Assembly: GCA_021324935.1 (NCBI GenBank)
Contig: JAJPIE010000043.1
Coordinates: 1-64,000, forward strand
Origin: Acidobacteriota bacterium
GTDB taxonomy: Bacteria; Acidobacteriota; Terriglobia; Acidiferrales; UBA7541
Reading direction: 5' to 3'
Length of the DNA stretch: 64,000 nucleotides
Part shown: positions 33,070 through 41,199 of the stretch, piece by piece
How the letters are laid out: the number at the start of each line of letters is the position of its first letter
Position numbering within the stretch: the first letter of the stretch is position 1
Notes under the pieces: generated by a model
The model's input: only the letters and a program-made list of their open reading frames with translations
Database searches by the model: none
What the model was told of the DNA's origin: nothing
Translations under genes and position numbers: made by a program

Positions 33070-36000
33070 ATGAACAGCTCATGCCGTAGCCTGCGCGTGC
33101 TTATGCTGGCGATGTTAGTGCTTGCCCTTCTTGTGGGAGATTCCACCGTCGCTCAAACCTTCCGCGGCACGATCCTTGGCACCGTCACCGATTCATCGGG
33201 AGCCGCCGTTCCCGGCGCCACAGTAACCATCAAAAATTTGGATACGGGCCTGACCCGTACGGTAGCGACGCAGGAGGATGGAAGTTACTCCGCGCCGGAA
33301 TTGCCGATCGGCAATTACAGCGTTTCGGTCGAAAAGGCGGGTTTCAAGATCGGCGTCGTGTCTGGCGTGAAGGTTGAGGTTTCCAAGGAAAGCCGGGTCG
33401 ACGTTTCGCTCCAGCCCGGCCAGTTGGCGCAGACCGTCGAGGTGCAGGGCGAAGCGCTGCCGATGGTGGAATCGACGTCGGATACGCTGGGCGGCATAGT
33501 GGATGCAAAAGTAGCGACGTCGCTGCCCGTCAACGGCCGCGACTACCAGAAACTGATTTACCTGGTCCCCGGCGTGACCGGCTCCCCCGACCAGATCACG
33601 GATTCCCCGGGTTCCTTCGGCATCTTCTCCGTGAACGGCGCGCGCGGCCGCGCCAACAACTTCCTGCTGGACGGCACGGACATGAACGACGGCTACCGCA
33701 ACGACCCGGCCATCAACGAAGCCGGCACGTACGGCACGCCGGCGACCATCCTGCCAGTGGAAGCGATCGCGGAATTGCACGTGGCCTCGAACTTCGAGGC
33801 GGAATATGGGCGCAGCGCCGGCGGCGTCATCAACGTGGTGACCAAGAGCGGCACGAACCAGATACACGGTTCGGCGTTTGAGTTCTTCCGGAACGACGCT
33901 TTCGACGCCCGCAACTATTTCAATCCCACCAGCCAGCAGCAGCAACCCTTCCACAACAACCAGTTTGGCGCTTCGCTCGGCGGGCCCCTCGTCAAGGACA
34001 AGACCTTTTTCTTCACCGACTACGAAGCCGTCCGCGAGACCGGAAAGCTCAGCTACACCACATTGGTGCCGACCGCGCAGGAAATTGCCATTGCGACCTT
34101 AAACATCCCCACGGGATCGGTAAATCCCGTGGTGGCCAAGCTCCTGGCGCTCAATCCGTGGCCCACCGCGAACATTCCGTCGGCCACCGCGGTGCCATTT
34201 TCCGGGATCAACAACGTCTTTGTGGCCACGCCCTTCTCGAACCGAGTGGACAACGGCATTATCAAGATCGATCACAACTTCAATAAAGATAACCTGCTGA
34301 CCGGCCGCTATTACATTGGCGACAGCGACCAGAGTTTTCCGCTTGGCCTGGTGGGGGGCAGCCTTTTGCCGGGCTACAACGTAACCACCCCAACCCGAGT
34401 TCAGATGATCGCGCTTTCTTACGTCAGTGTGCTTTCCCCCAGCGTGGTCAATGAAGCCCGCCTGGGATGGAACCGCTTCGCGGAGGGTTTCTTCCCGCAG
34501 GATCGCAGCTTCGATCCGAGCACGGCGATCGGCCTGGACACGGGAGTTTCCGCTTACAACTTTGGTCTCCCCAGAATGAATGTGGGACCTTACGCGCAAA
34601 TCGGCGCGAACTACACGGTGCCGCGCCAGCGCGTGGACACCAACTGGCATTACATCGACGGAATTTCCTGGAAGCACGGAAAGCACGACATGAAGTTCGG
34701 TTACGAATTTCGCCGGACATCCATTTCGCAAATCTTGAACATCGACTTCCGCGGGAAACTCTCGTTCAGCGGCACGGCCGCAGCCAATTCCCCGTGCGCG
34801 GGGGTTGCCGCGCTGGGCGGATCGCCCAGCGAATGCGAGGCATTGTCCCTCTTCCTGGCCGGCACGCCGACCGGCGGCAGCATTGCGCAGGGGAACACCA
34901 ACCGGAATACCTTCGAAAATTCGCACGCGCTCTACGCACAGGACAGTTGGCGCCTGACCCGGACCTTCACCTTGAACCTCGGCCTGCGCTACGACTATTA
35001 CGGCCTGATCCAGGACAAGCAGGGCAATTTCACCAACGTGCTCCTGGATCCCGCCACGGGAATCGGCACCGGCGTGCTCACAGGTTCTGGCCGCCTCTAT
35101 CAGCCGGACTACAACAACCTTGCTCCTCGCGTCAGCATTGCGTGGGACGTTTTCGGCAACCAGAAAACTGTCGTGCGGGCGGGCTACGGCATTTTCTATG
35201 ACGCCTTTTCGCAAGACGCCTTCATCGGCCAGGCTCCCTATAACAGCAACTTCGACCCCGGCAGCGCCTACTCGGGCTTCGGGCCGAATCCGATCAGTTT
35301 CTCGTCGCCAAGCGGCGCCGCGTTCCAGGCCGGCAGCCCGGTGTTCGGCAGCTTTTCCCCGATGCCAGACGCCTTTGCCGTGAATCCCAATCTGCGCACG
35401 CCCTATATGCAAAACTTTAACCTGAACCTGCAGCAGCAACTGGCCCGGAAAATGGTGCTCCAGTTGGGGTACGTCGGCTCGAACGGTCACAAGCTCTTGC
35501 AGACGGTGGATGCGAACATGCCGACACAGGCGCAAATCACCGCCGCGGACTGCGCGGGGCAACCGCTGCCAGCTCCCGGCCAGCCTTGTCTCGGTGGAAC
35601 CATTCTGGATTACGGGGTGCCGCGCTACTACACCGTTACGAACATCCCCGTCAGCCCCTACTATCTCAATTATCTGGAAAGCTCGGCGAACTCGAACTAC
35701 AACGCGCTACAAACCAGTTTCCGGATTGACGATTGGCATGGCCTGACCTCCACGGTCAACTACACATGGTCGCACTCCATCGACGATGCCAGCGACGTCT
35801 GGGAATATGTGCCGAATGCTTCGACGCCGGACCAGACCTACGCGGCCCATGCCAACAAGGGCAATTCCAATTTTGACGTGCGCAACCGCTTCGTTTGGAA
35901 CTTCATTTACCAGATTCCCGATGCCAAGGACAGCAAGTACAAGCTGCTCCGCAATGGCTGGGGAGTGAACGGCATCTTTACCATGCAGTCGGGCCAGCCC

Positions 36001-36528
36001 TTCCAGTTCAACTTCAATTTCGAGGACGATTTCAGCGGCAGCGGCAGCGGCTACGGCGTGCCGGATCGCATTCCGGGAGTCGCCATCCATTACAACCAGA
36101 ACGACCCGAACAATTTCATCAACCTGAACGCGTTTGCTGTGCCGTGCACGCCGATTGCTTCCGGATTCAACGGAACGGCGGCAAGGTGCCTGCCGGGAAC
36201 CCGCCACTACGGCAATCTGGGCCGCAATTCCCTGATTGGTCCGCATTTCCGTCAATTCGACTTCTCCCTCTTCAAGAACACCTCGATTACCGAGCGTCTG
36301 AAGATGGAGTTGCGGTTTGAAGCGTACAACATCCTCAACCATCCGAATTTTGCCAACCCGTACCTGCCCTTCTTCATCGCCGACCCGCTGGTGAACGGTT
36401 CCACGCCAGCCGGAACCGGCGTGGGACATTACGCGTTGACCTCCACGCCGGACGTCGGGATCGGCTATCCGTTCCTGGGCAGTGGCGGTCCGCGCAATTT
36501 GCAGATCGCGGCGAAGTTCACTTTCTGA
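33070..36528 (+). CDS. Oar-like TonB-dependent receptor with carboxypeptidase-regulatory domain
   Basis: An 1152-residue outer-membrane protein. It begins with a signal peptide (MLVLALLVGDSTVAQ), then a CarboxypepD-regulatory-like domain (RGTILGTVTDSSGAAVPGAT to SLQPG, residues 35-120), a plug domain (LPVNGRDYQKLIYLVPG; FSVNGARGRANNFLLDGTDM) and a long 22-strand-type barrel ending in an aromatic last strand (LQIAAKFTF). AAGGAG precedes the start. This family is strongly expanded in Acidobacteriota and is thought to import complex carbohydrates or peptides, but no SusD-like or degradative partner adjoins it, so the ligand cannot be inferred. A strong hairpin follows the stop. Confidence 0.93.
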   Translation: MNSSCRSLRVLMLAMLVLALLVGDSTVAQTFRGTILGTVTDSSGAAVPGATVTIKNLDTGLTRTVATQEDGSYSAPELPIGNYSVSVEKAGFKIGVVSGVKVEVSKESRVDVSLQPGQLAQTVEVQGEALPMVESTSDTLGGIVDAKVATSLPVNGRDYQKLIYLVPGVTGSPDQITDSPGSFGIFSVNGARGRANNFLLDGTDMNDGYRNDPAINEAGTYGTPATILPVEAIAELHVASNFEAEYGRSAGGVINVVTKSGTNQIHGSAFEFFRNDAFDARNYFNPTSQQQQPFHNNQFGASLGGPLVKDKTFFFTDYEAVRETGKLSYTTLVPTAQEIAIATLNIPTGSVNPVVAKLLALNPWPTANIPSATAVPFSGINNVFVATPFSNRVDNGIIKIDHNFNKDNLLTGRYYIGDSDQSFPLGLVGGSLLPGYNVTTPTRVQMIALSYVSVLSPSVVNEARLGWNRFAEGFFPQDRSFDPSTAIGLDTGVSAYNFGLPRMNVGPYAQIGANYTVPRQRVDTNWHYIDGISWKHGKHDMKFGYEFRRTSISQILNIDFRGKLSFSGTAAANSPCAGVAALGGSPSECEALSLFLAGTPTGGSIAQGNTNRNTFENSHALYAQDSWRLTRTFTLNLGLRYDYYGLIQDKQGNFTNVLLDPATGIGTGVLTGSGRLYQPDYNNLAPRVSIAWDVFGNQKTVVRAGYGIFYDAFSQDAFIGQAPYNSNFDPGSAYSGFGPNPISFSSPSGAAFQAGSPVFGSFSPMPDAFAVNPNLRTPYMQNFNLNLQQQLARKMVLQLGYVGSNGHKLLQTVDANMPTQAQITAADCAGQPLPAPGQPCLGGTILDYGVPRYYTVTNIPVSPYYLNYLESSANSNYNALQTSFRIDDWHGLTSTVNYTWSHSIDDASDVWEYVPNASTPDQTYAAHANKGNSNFDVRNRFVWNFIYQIPDAKDSKYKLLRNGWGVNGIFTMQSGQPFQFNFNFEDDFSGSGSGYGVPDRIPGVAIHYNQNDPNNFINLNAFAVPCTPIASGFNGTAARCLPGTRHYGNLGRNSLIGPHFRQFDFSLFKNTSITERLKMELRFEAYNILNHPNFANPYLPFFIADPLVNGSTPAGTGVGHYALTSTPDVGIGYPFLGSGGPRNLQIAAKFTF

Positions 36529-36551
36529 CCTTTTCCGTTTGTCTGGCACTT

Positions 36552-36588
36552 GCCGAAGGCCCCGGTCGCCCAGCCCGGGGCCTTCGGC
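36552..36588 (+). terminator. hairpin terminator after the TonB-dependent receptor
   Basis: GCCGAAGGCCCCGG pairs with CCGGGGCCTTCGGC around a nine-base loop, 23 bases after the stop. The T tract is weak. Confidence 0.7.
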
Positions 36589-36646
36589 GTTTGAGGGCTT
36601 CGCCGAATGCGAGAACGATTCAGGCAACATAATTCGCCATGAGATG

Positions 36647-36728
36647 GCATGTTTGCGAAAAAACATGCAATTTTCGTATGTGTGGCAAACAAAGGGGTTA
36701 TTGGACGCCTGTTTGTATGTGTGGCAAA
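36647..36728 (+). promoter_or_regulatory. palindrome plus tandem repeats before an ECF sigma gene
   Basis: The 388-base gap before the sigma gene holds, after the terminator, a perfect 8-bp-stem palindrome (GCATGTTT...AAACATGC, 36647-36668) and two copies of GTATGTGTGGCAAA (36676-36689 and 36715-36728, 39 bases apart). A TTGTAT-17-CTTATA promoter overlaps the second copy. This looks like a regulated promoter; the binding protein is unknown. Confidence 0.5.
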
Positions 36729-36916
36729 TAGAAGACTTATAAGCGCCATCCCATTTCGCTACTCGGCATTCTGTTCTGCGAGCCGCAAGTTGAGCGGCCC
36801 GTGGCACCTGGTGTTTTCCCTTGCTCCCCGAGCGTCGTCCCGTTCACGCCCATTCGCCCCTGGCATGGTTCATAGCAACTTGTGATAGTTTTCTCCTGCC
36901 TGCTGCGTACAAGGTT

Positions 36917-37525
36917 ATGGAACCGCTGAGACCAGGGCGAATGAGCGCACCGGGAAAAACGGAGCCAACGGAGCTAATCGCTCGGGCCCGGACTGGGGAT
37001 ACCCAGGCTTGGGGCGATCTTTACCGGGAATTTGCCCCGGCGATCTTCCGCTTTTGCCGGCGGGCGATGCCCACACGAGAGGACGCGGAAGACGCCACGA
37101 TGGAGATTTTCATGAAACTGCGCGACAAGCTGGTGCAATACGATCCATCGCGCTCTTTCACCGCCTGGCTTTACAAAATCGCCGCCAACCATTGCTGGGA
37201 CATGCTGCGCCGCAAGAAAGCCCGCCACGACAAGGACACCGACGACATCGACGAAGTGGCCCTGGAATGTCCCGAGCCGAACCAACTGGAAAAACTGATC
37301 GAAGAGCGCACCGGGGAGGAAGTGCGCCGCGCGCTGGACAAGCTGGGCCTGCGCGCGCGGATGGCGCTGGTGATGCGCTACTACTCGGACATGAGCTACG
37401 ACGAAATTGCGGAGGGCCTCGGCGTCCGCAGGCAGTTCGTGGGCGTGGTGCTGCTGCGTGCGCGCCACGAATTGCGGCAGGCGCTGGGTGAAAGCAGCGC
37501 CCTGGCCGTGGGAGGAACCCGGTGA
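36917..37525 (+). CDS. ECF-type RNA polymerase sigma factor
   Basis: A sigma-70-family factor of about 202 residues. Region 2 begins TELIARARTGDTQAWGDLY with FTAWLYKIAANHCWDMLRRKK; region 4 is LRARMALVMRYYSDMSYDEIAEGLG followed by a QFVGVVLLRARHEL recognition helix. The start is not certain: ATG at 36917 or at 36941, where AGGGCG precedes the codon. The stop overlaps the GTG start of the next gene, which encodes a zinc-finger anti-sigma domain, so sigma and antagonist are made together. Target promoters unknown. Confidence 0.88.
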   Translation: MEPLRPGRMSAPGKTEPTELIARARTGDTQAWGDLYREFAPAIFRFCRRAMPTREDAEDATMEIFMKLRDKLVQYDPSRSFTAWLYKIAANHCWDMLRRKKARHDKDTDDIDEVALECPEPNQLEKLIEERTGEEVRRALDKLGLRARMALVMRYYSDMSYDEIAEGLGVRRQFVGVVLLRARHELRQALGESSALAVGGTR

Positions 37526-39228
37526 GCGAACCCGATCTCGACAAAAACAAGCGCCTCGGCGAAAAGTGCATCGATGAAATGACCCTGCTCCTTTATGTCG
37601 AGCGCCAATTGGACCGTGAAACCGCGCAGGGCGTGTCTCTCCACACGCAGACCTGCACCCGCTGCCTGAACCTGCTGCGCGTTCTCGACCGCGAATCCCG
37701 CCTGCTGACCCGCTCGATGCTCGAATCAGACGAACCCCTCCCCGCGCGAATCGCGGAATTTCAAGCGCGGGTGAAGCCCGGCATGCAATGGATTTGGGGC
37801 GTGGTGTTTGGCCTTGCGGTTCTGGGCGTCTACGCCTTGTACACCGGATACATCGAGCCGTGGCAACGCCAGTTTGAACAGGCGGGTTTCGGCGGAAGCG
37901 ATCTGCTGAGCCTGGTGGTGTTTCAGGGCGCATTCTGGAAAGGATGGCAATCCATGTTCACCTTATTCGAAGTTCTTGCTGTCATGATCATGGCCGGCTT
38001 CGGGCTGTTCGCGTTCCGGCGCTATTTCCGGCGCGGCTCGGCCATGGCGGTTGTGCTGGCCAGCCTAAGCCTGCTGCTGATGATGACGGCAGCGCCGGCT
38101 TCGGCGGCGGAATTTCGCAAGGGCGACAACGTGACCATCGGCAAGGACCAGGTGATCAAGGGCGACCTCTTCATCACCGGCGAACACGTGCGCATCGAAG
38201 GCGAAGTCGACGGCGACGTCTACGCCTTCGCCCAGCAACTCGACGTTTCCGGCCACATCAACGGCGACCTGATCGCGTTTGCGCAGAGCGAGCGGGTCAG
38301 CGGCGTGATTGACGGCAACCTCCGGTCCATGGCCAACAACCTGACGATTTCCGGAACGGTCGACCGCAGCGGATCGATTTGGGTGCAGACCCTGGAGCTC
38401 GATTCCAACGGGAAGATCGGCCGCAGCCTGACCGCCGGAGGACAATCGCTGACCGTGGACGGAAAAATCGCGCGCGACTTCCTAAGCTTCTCCGAAATCA
38501 CCACCATTTCCGGATTGGTAGGAGGCTCGTTCAAGGGGCATGGCAAGTCGCTCTCGATCGCCTCCGGCGCGGAAATTGACGGCAAGACGGTGTTTGAAGG
38601 GCAACAGCCGCCCAGCGTTTCCTCGGAAACGAAACTCGCCTCGCAGCCGGAGTTCACCAAGGTGCAGCATCACGCCGAGGAGCGCGGCAGCGGCTATTAC
38701 GTGTGGCGGGTGATTTGGACCGGGGCGTTCCTGGTGTTTGGCCTGGTGCTGGCCGGCCTGATGCCGAAATTCGCGGCGGAAACCGTGGAATCGGCGGGGC
38801 AGATCGGCGCGTCGTTCGGGCTTGGCGTGCTGGTGTTCTTCGGCGTGTTCATCGCTTCGCTGATCGCCTGCATCACGATTGTCGGGCTGCTGGTGGGAAT
38901 CTCGTCGCTGATGCTCTGGTTCGTGATGCTGTTCGCCGCGGAAGTGGTGGTGGGCGGCATCGTGGGGCACTGGATCATGGGCCACACCGAGGAGTTCTGG
39001 CCGTTCTTCCTGCGCGTGCTCGTGGGCGTGGTCGCGGTGCGCATCGTCACCAGCCTGCCGTTCATCGGCTTCTGGGCCGGATTGGCCGTGGCGGTGTGGG
39101 GCATGGGGGCGATTTCACTGGCGCTCTATCGCCGCCTGCAGCCATCGCTGGCGCCAAACATTCCGTCGGTGCCAATGCCTCCGATGAATTCGCCGCTGCC
39201 GCCGCACACCACTGTCGGCGGGGTTTAA
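37522..39228 (+). CDS. zf-HC2 anti-sigma domain fused to bactofilin-like and membrane domains
   Basis: A 568-residue multi-domain protein. Residues 1-60 are a zinc-finger anti-sigma domain (LHTQTCTRCLNLLRVL gives H-x3-C-x2-C). A membrane span near 90-110 and another near 150-190 follow. About residues 195-360 are a right-handed beta-helix of short repeats (KGDLFITGEHVRIEGEVDGD, VYAFAQQLDVSGHINGDLIA), like the polymer-forming domain of bactofilins. The rest has about five spans with a conserved glycine-rich pattern. GTG overlaps the stop of the sigma gene. A sensor in which a polymer-like domain controls sigma release is inferred. Confidence 0.82.
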   Translation: MSEPDLDKNKRLGEKCIDEMTLLLYVERQLDRETAQGVSLHTQTCTRCLNLLRVLDRESRLLTRSMLESDEPLPARIAEFQARVKPGMQWIWGVVFGLAVLGVYALYTGYIEPWQRQFEQAGFGGSDLLSLVVFQGAFWKGWQSMFTLFEVLAVMIMAGFGLFAFRRYFRRGSAMAVVLASLSLLLMMTAAPASAAEFRKGDNVTIGKDQVIKGDLFITGEHVRIEGEVDGDVYAFAQQLDVSGHINGDLIAFAQSERVSGVIDGNLRSMANNLTISGTVDRSGSIWVQTLELDSNGKIGRSLTAGGQSLTVDGKIARDFLSFSEITTISGLVGGSFKGHGKSLSIASGAEIDGKTVFEGQQPPSVSSETKLASQPEFTKVQHHAEERGSGYYVWRVIWTGAFLVFGLVLAGLMPKFAAETVESAGQIGASFGLGVLVFFGVFIASLIACITIVGLLVGISSLMLWFVMLFAAEVVVGGIVGHWIMGHTEEFWPFFLRVLVGVVAVRIVTSLPFIGFWAGLAVAVWGMGAISLALYRRLQPSLAPNIPSVPMPPMNSPLPPHTTVGGV

Positions 39229-39336
39229 TCTGGTGTGCGGCGGCTTGACGCCGCTCTTAAGCTCACAACCATAGTTCCAAGCCGTTAACGTTGGACACCC
39301 AAATGCCCTCGCGCTCGGAGGCTCGGCGAGTTGAGC

Positions 39337-39449
39337 TGTAGCTCGCCCCTACAGGGGCGAGGCATTTCCTTGCATGATCCCAGCCTTGCCGACTGAGGAG
39401 TCCTTGCTGGTTCCGGGGAAACCCTCAGGCCTGAAAGGCCTGAGCTACA
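39337..39449. repeat. second REPIN-like pair of TGTAGC-tagged hairpins
   Basis: Lies in a 308-base gap between convergent genes. The first arm reads TGTAGC followed by CTCGCCCC-TACA-GGGGCGAG; the second, from 39449 on the minus strand, reads TGTAGC followed by CTCAGGCCT-TTC-AGGCCTGAG. Both hairpins are perfect palindromes but differ in stem sequence. Only the head tag and the overall architecture match the pair at 28388-28466. Apart from this element and the terminator, I see nothing in the gap. Confidence 0.6.
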
Positions 39450-39476
39450 ATGCGCGGCATCAAGCCGCCGCACTCC

Positions 39477-39510
39477 AAAAAAGAACGGGCCCCGGAACTT
39501 CCGGGGCCCG
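39477..39510 (-). terminator. intrinsic terminator of the DUF5666-like lipoprotein gene
   Basis: On the minus strand CGGGCCCCGG pairs with CCGGGGCCCG around a five-base loop and is followed by TTCTTTTTT. Confidence 0.85.
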
Positions 39511-39536
39511 TGGCCTTTGCGGAGGCGGGAAAAAAC

Positions 39537-41039
39537 TCAGTTCTTACGGACTTTTGCGGCAGTAAAGGACGGTGATACGCCAGTGCCAAAATACAGCGCC
39601 CTGATTGAGACGTTATCGCCCTGGCTGATTGAGCTGGTGCTGGAATATCCGTCCAGGTAAGTGCTCGGAGTGCCCGTGCCGAACTGCACCTGGACGGGCG
39701 TCGTAAGTCCAAAAAACAGCGGAAGGGATTGCATGCTGAAAAACGGGGAAGGCTGTGCGGAAACGTTGCCAGCGACGCGGGTAAAGCGGAGCGCGACGGC
39801 ATCGACGGTGGCGCTCGCCGCAGTCGTGCTGCTGGAGCGGGCTGTAAAGGATTTCACACGAAGCATGACCGTCTGTCCGGGCAGGATATCGCTTGCCTGG
39901 GTGCTGCCATTCGTGAACGCGGTGGCCTCCACAGGCAGCCCCTTGCTGTCCACTACGAATGGCAGCACGTTGCTAAGGGTCACATTGACCGGATCGCCGA
40001 GATTCACTTTGCCCGAAATCACGCTGCCACTGTTGGCGGCAAGGTAATCGTTAGTAACAATCTGAAACTGTGTTGTGGAAGTATTCAGCGTGGTGACGAT
40101 GCCTTCGATCAGGTCGACGCTAGTGGGTGTGAGGGCGTCGTAGGTCAGCAGCGTCGAGGACCCGTTGGCATTGACTGTGGCATCGAGGCTGGCCACCTGG
40201 CCGACGGCCGGGATACTAGGGCAAGTCTGGCCCGAATTGACGATCAAGCAACTGGAAGAGACCAGCGTGGAACCGTTAATTACGGAAGTGACGGGGCCGC
40301 GCGTGGCCGTTTGAATGGTTACCGACGAGCTGCTGGCTGCGGTGACCACGCCGGTTACGTCATCCAGGTAGTCCTGCTGGCCTGAAGAGAGGGTCGAGCT
40401 CGAAGGCGGCAAAGAAATTGTGCTGAGGACGTTCGCGGCGGTCAGGTTGAGGCCAGTCACCGCTTGTGTCGCGGCGTTCACGGTCATGGCGTTGTTGAAG
40501 TTGATCACGATGCGCAATCCGGCCTGCTGATTGCTTCCGAGGGTTAGCGAAAAATTCGGGACAGTCGGAGTGGTAAAACTCTTGGAAAACTGCGCCACGC
40601 TGCCGGGATTGCAACCCGGCGTGCCTGTTGTGGCGGCGCAATAGGTGGCCACGGCGCTGGCATTGACGCTGAGGCCGTTATACGTGCCGGTGGGAACGCT
40701 CGCCACCGATTGGCCCAGATAAGCCGAATCGCTTTGCAACTTGATCATGTCCACGGCATAGGTGGAATTATTCAGCGGAATCGTGACGTCGCTGCCGCCG
40801 CTGGAAGGGGTCAACGAAATGGAATTGACTACCACGGCAAAAGAAAGAAGAGAAGTGCCGGGAGGAGGAGTGAACGGCTGTGCGGCGAGCATAACGTTCA
40901 GCGAGGCGTTGCTGCCCCCGCCCCCGCCGCCCCCGCCGCAGTTTACTTTACACGTGTCGCCCACGCCGCTGCAGGAGGACAGAGAGAGTGAGAGGACGGC
41001 GGCAACCGCAATTGCCAGGACGCGCTGTTTTGAGTTCAT
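39537..41039 (-). CDS. secreted lipoprotein with DUF4382/DUF5666-like domains
   Basis: A 500-residue lipoprotein: the signal peptide ends with the lipobox LSSC (C near residue 22), followed by a polyglycine stretch. About residues 30-190 resemble DUF4382 (ITLTPSSGGSDVTIPL-like strand and AYLGQSVASVPTGTYNGLSV). The rest contains several DUF5666-like units (VTGVVTAASSSSVTIQT; IEGIVTTLNTSTTQFQIVTND; PGQTVMLRVKSFTARSS). Both families are common in Acidobacteriota and have no known function. The start ATG at 41039 is chosen for its signal peptide, the longer frame being unsupported. A clear terminator follows. Confidence 0.8.
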   Translation of the reverse strand: MNSKQRVLAIAVAAVLSLSLSSCSGVGDTCKVNCGGGGGGGGSNASLNVMLAAQPFTPPPGTSLLSFAVVVNSISLTPSSGGSDVTIPLNNSTYAVDMIKLQSDSAYLGQSVASVPTGTYNGLSVNASAVATYCAATTGTPGCNPGSVAQFSKSFTTPTVPNFSLTLGSNQQAGLRIVINFNNAMTVNAATQAVTGLNLTAANVLSTISLPPSSSTLSSGQQDYLDDVTGVVTAASSSSVTIQTATRGPVTSVINGSTLVSSSCLIVNSGQTCPSIPAVGQVASLDATVNANGSSTLLTYDALTPTSVDLIEGIVTTLNTSTTQFQIVTNDYLAANSGSVISGKVNLGDPVNVTLSNVLPFVVDSKGLPVEATAFTNGSTQASDILPGQTVMLRVKSFTARSSSTTAASATVDAVALRFTRVAGNVSAQPSPFFSMQSLPLFFGLTTPVQVQFGTGTPSTYLDGYSSTSSISQGDNVSIRALYFGTGVSPSFTAAKVRKN

Positions 41040-41199
41040 GCCGAATACCCCATGAAAAAATTGAACGCCACGCCTGGTGGCCAAGGGCAGCTGGAAATTC
41101 CCCACCCCACTCTAACCCGGCGCGGCGTTGTACATGGGGCATAATGCAACGAGTTGCCCTACTGTTAACGGCAGCACCGCGAAGAGGGCCCGCTTGCGG

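Noticed and set aside
33193..33954. Frame antisense to the TonB-dependent receptor
   Set aside because: Val/Ala/Arg-rich shadow; the receptor domain order on the + strand is complete.
40912..40935. G/C homopolymer-like stretch as a phase-variation tract
   Set aside because: It encodes a polyglycine linker after the lipobox by mixed GGN codons; it is not a long mononucleotide run.
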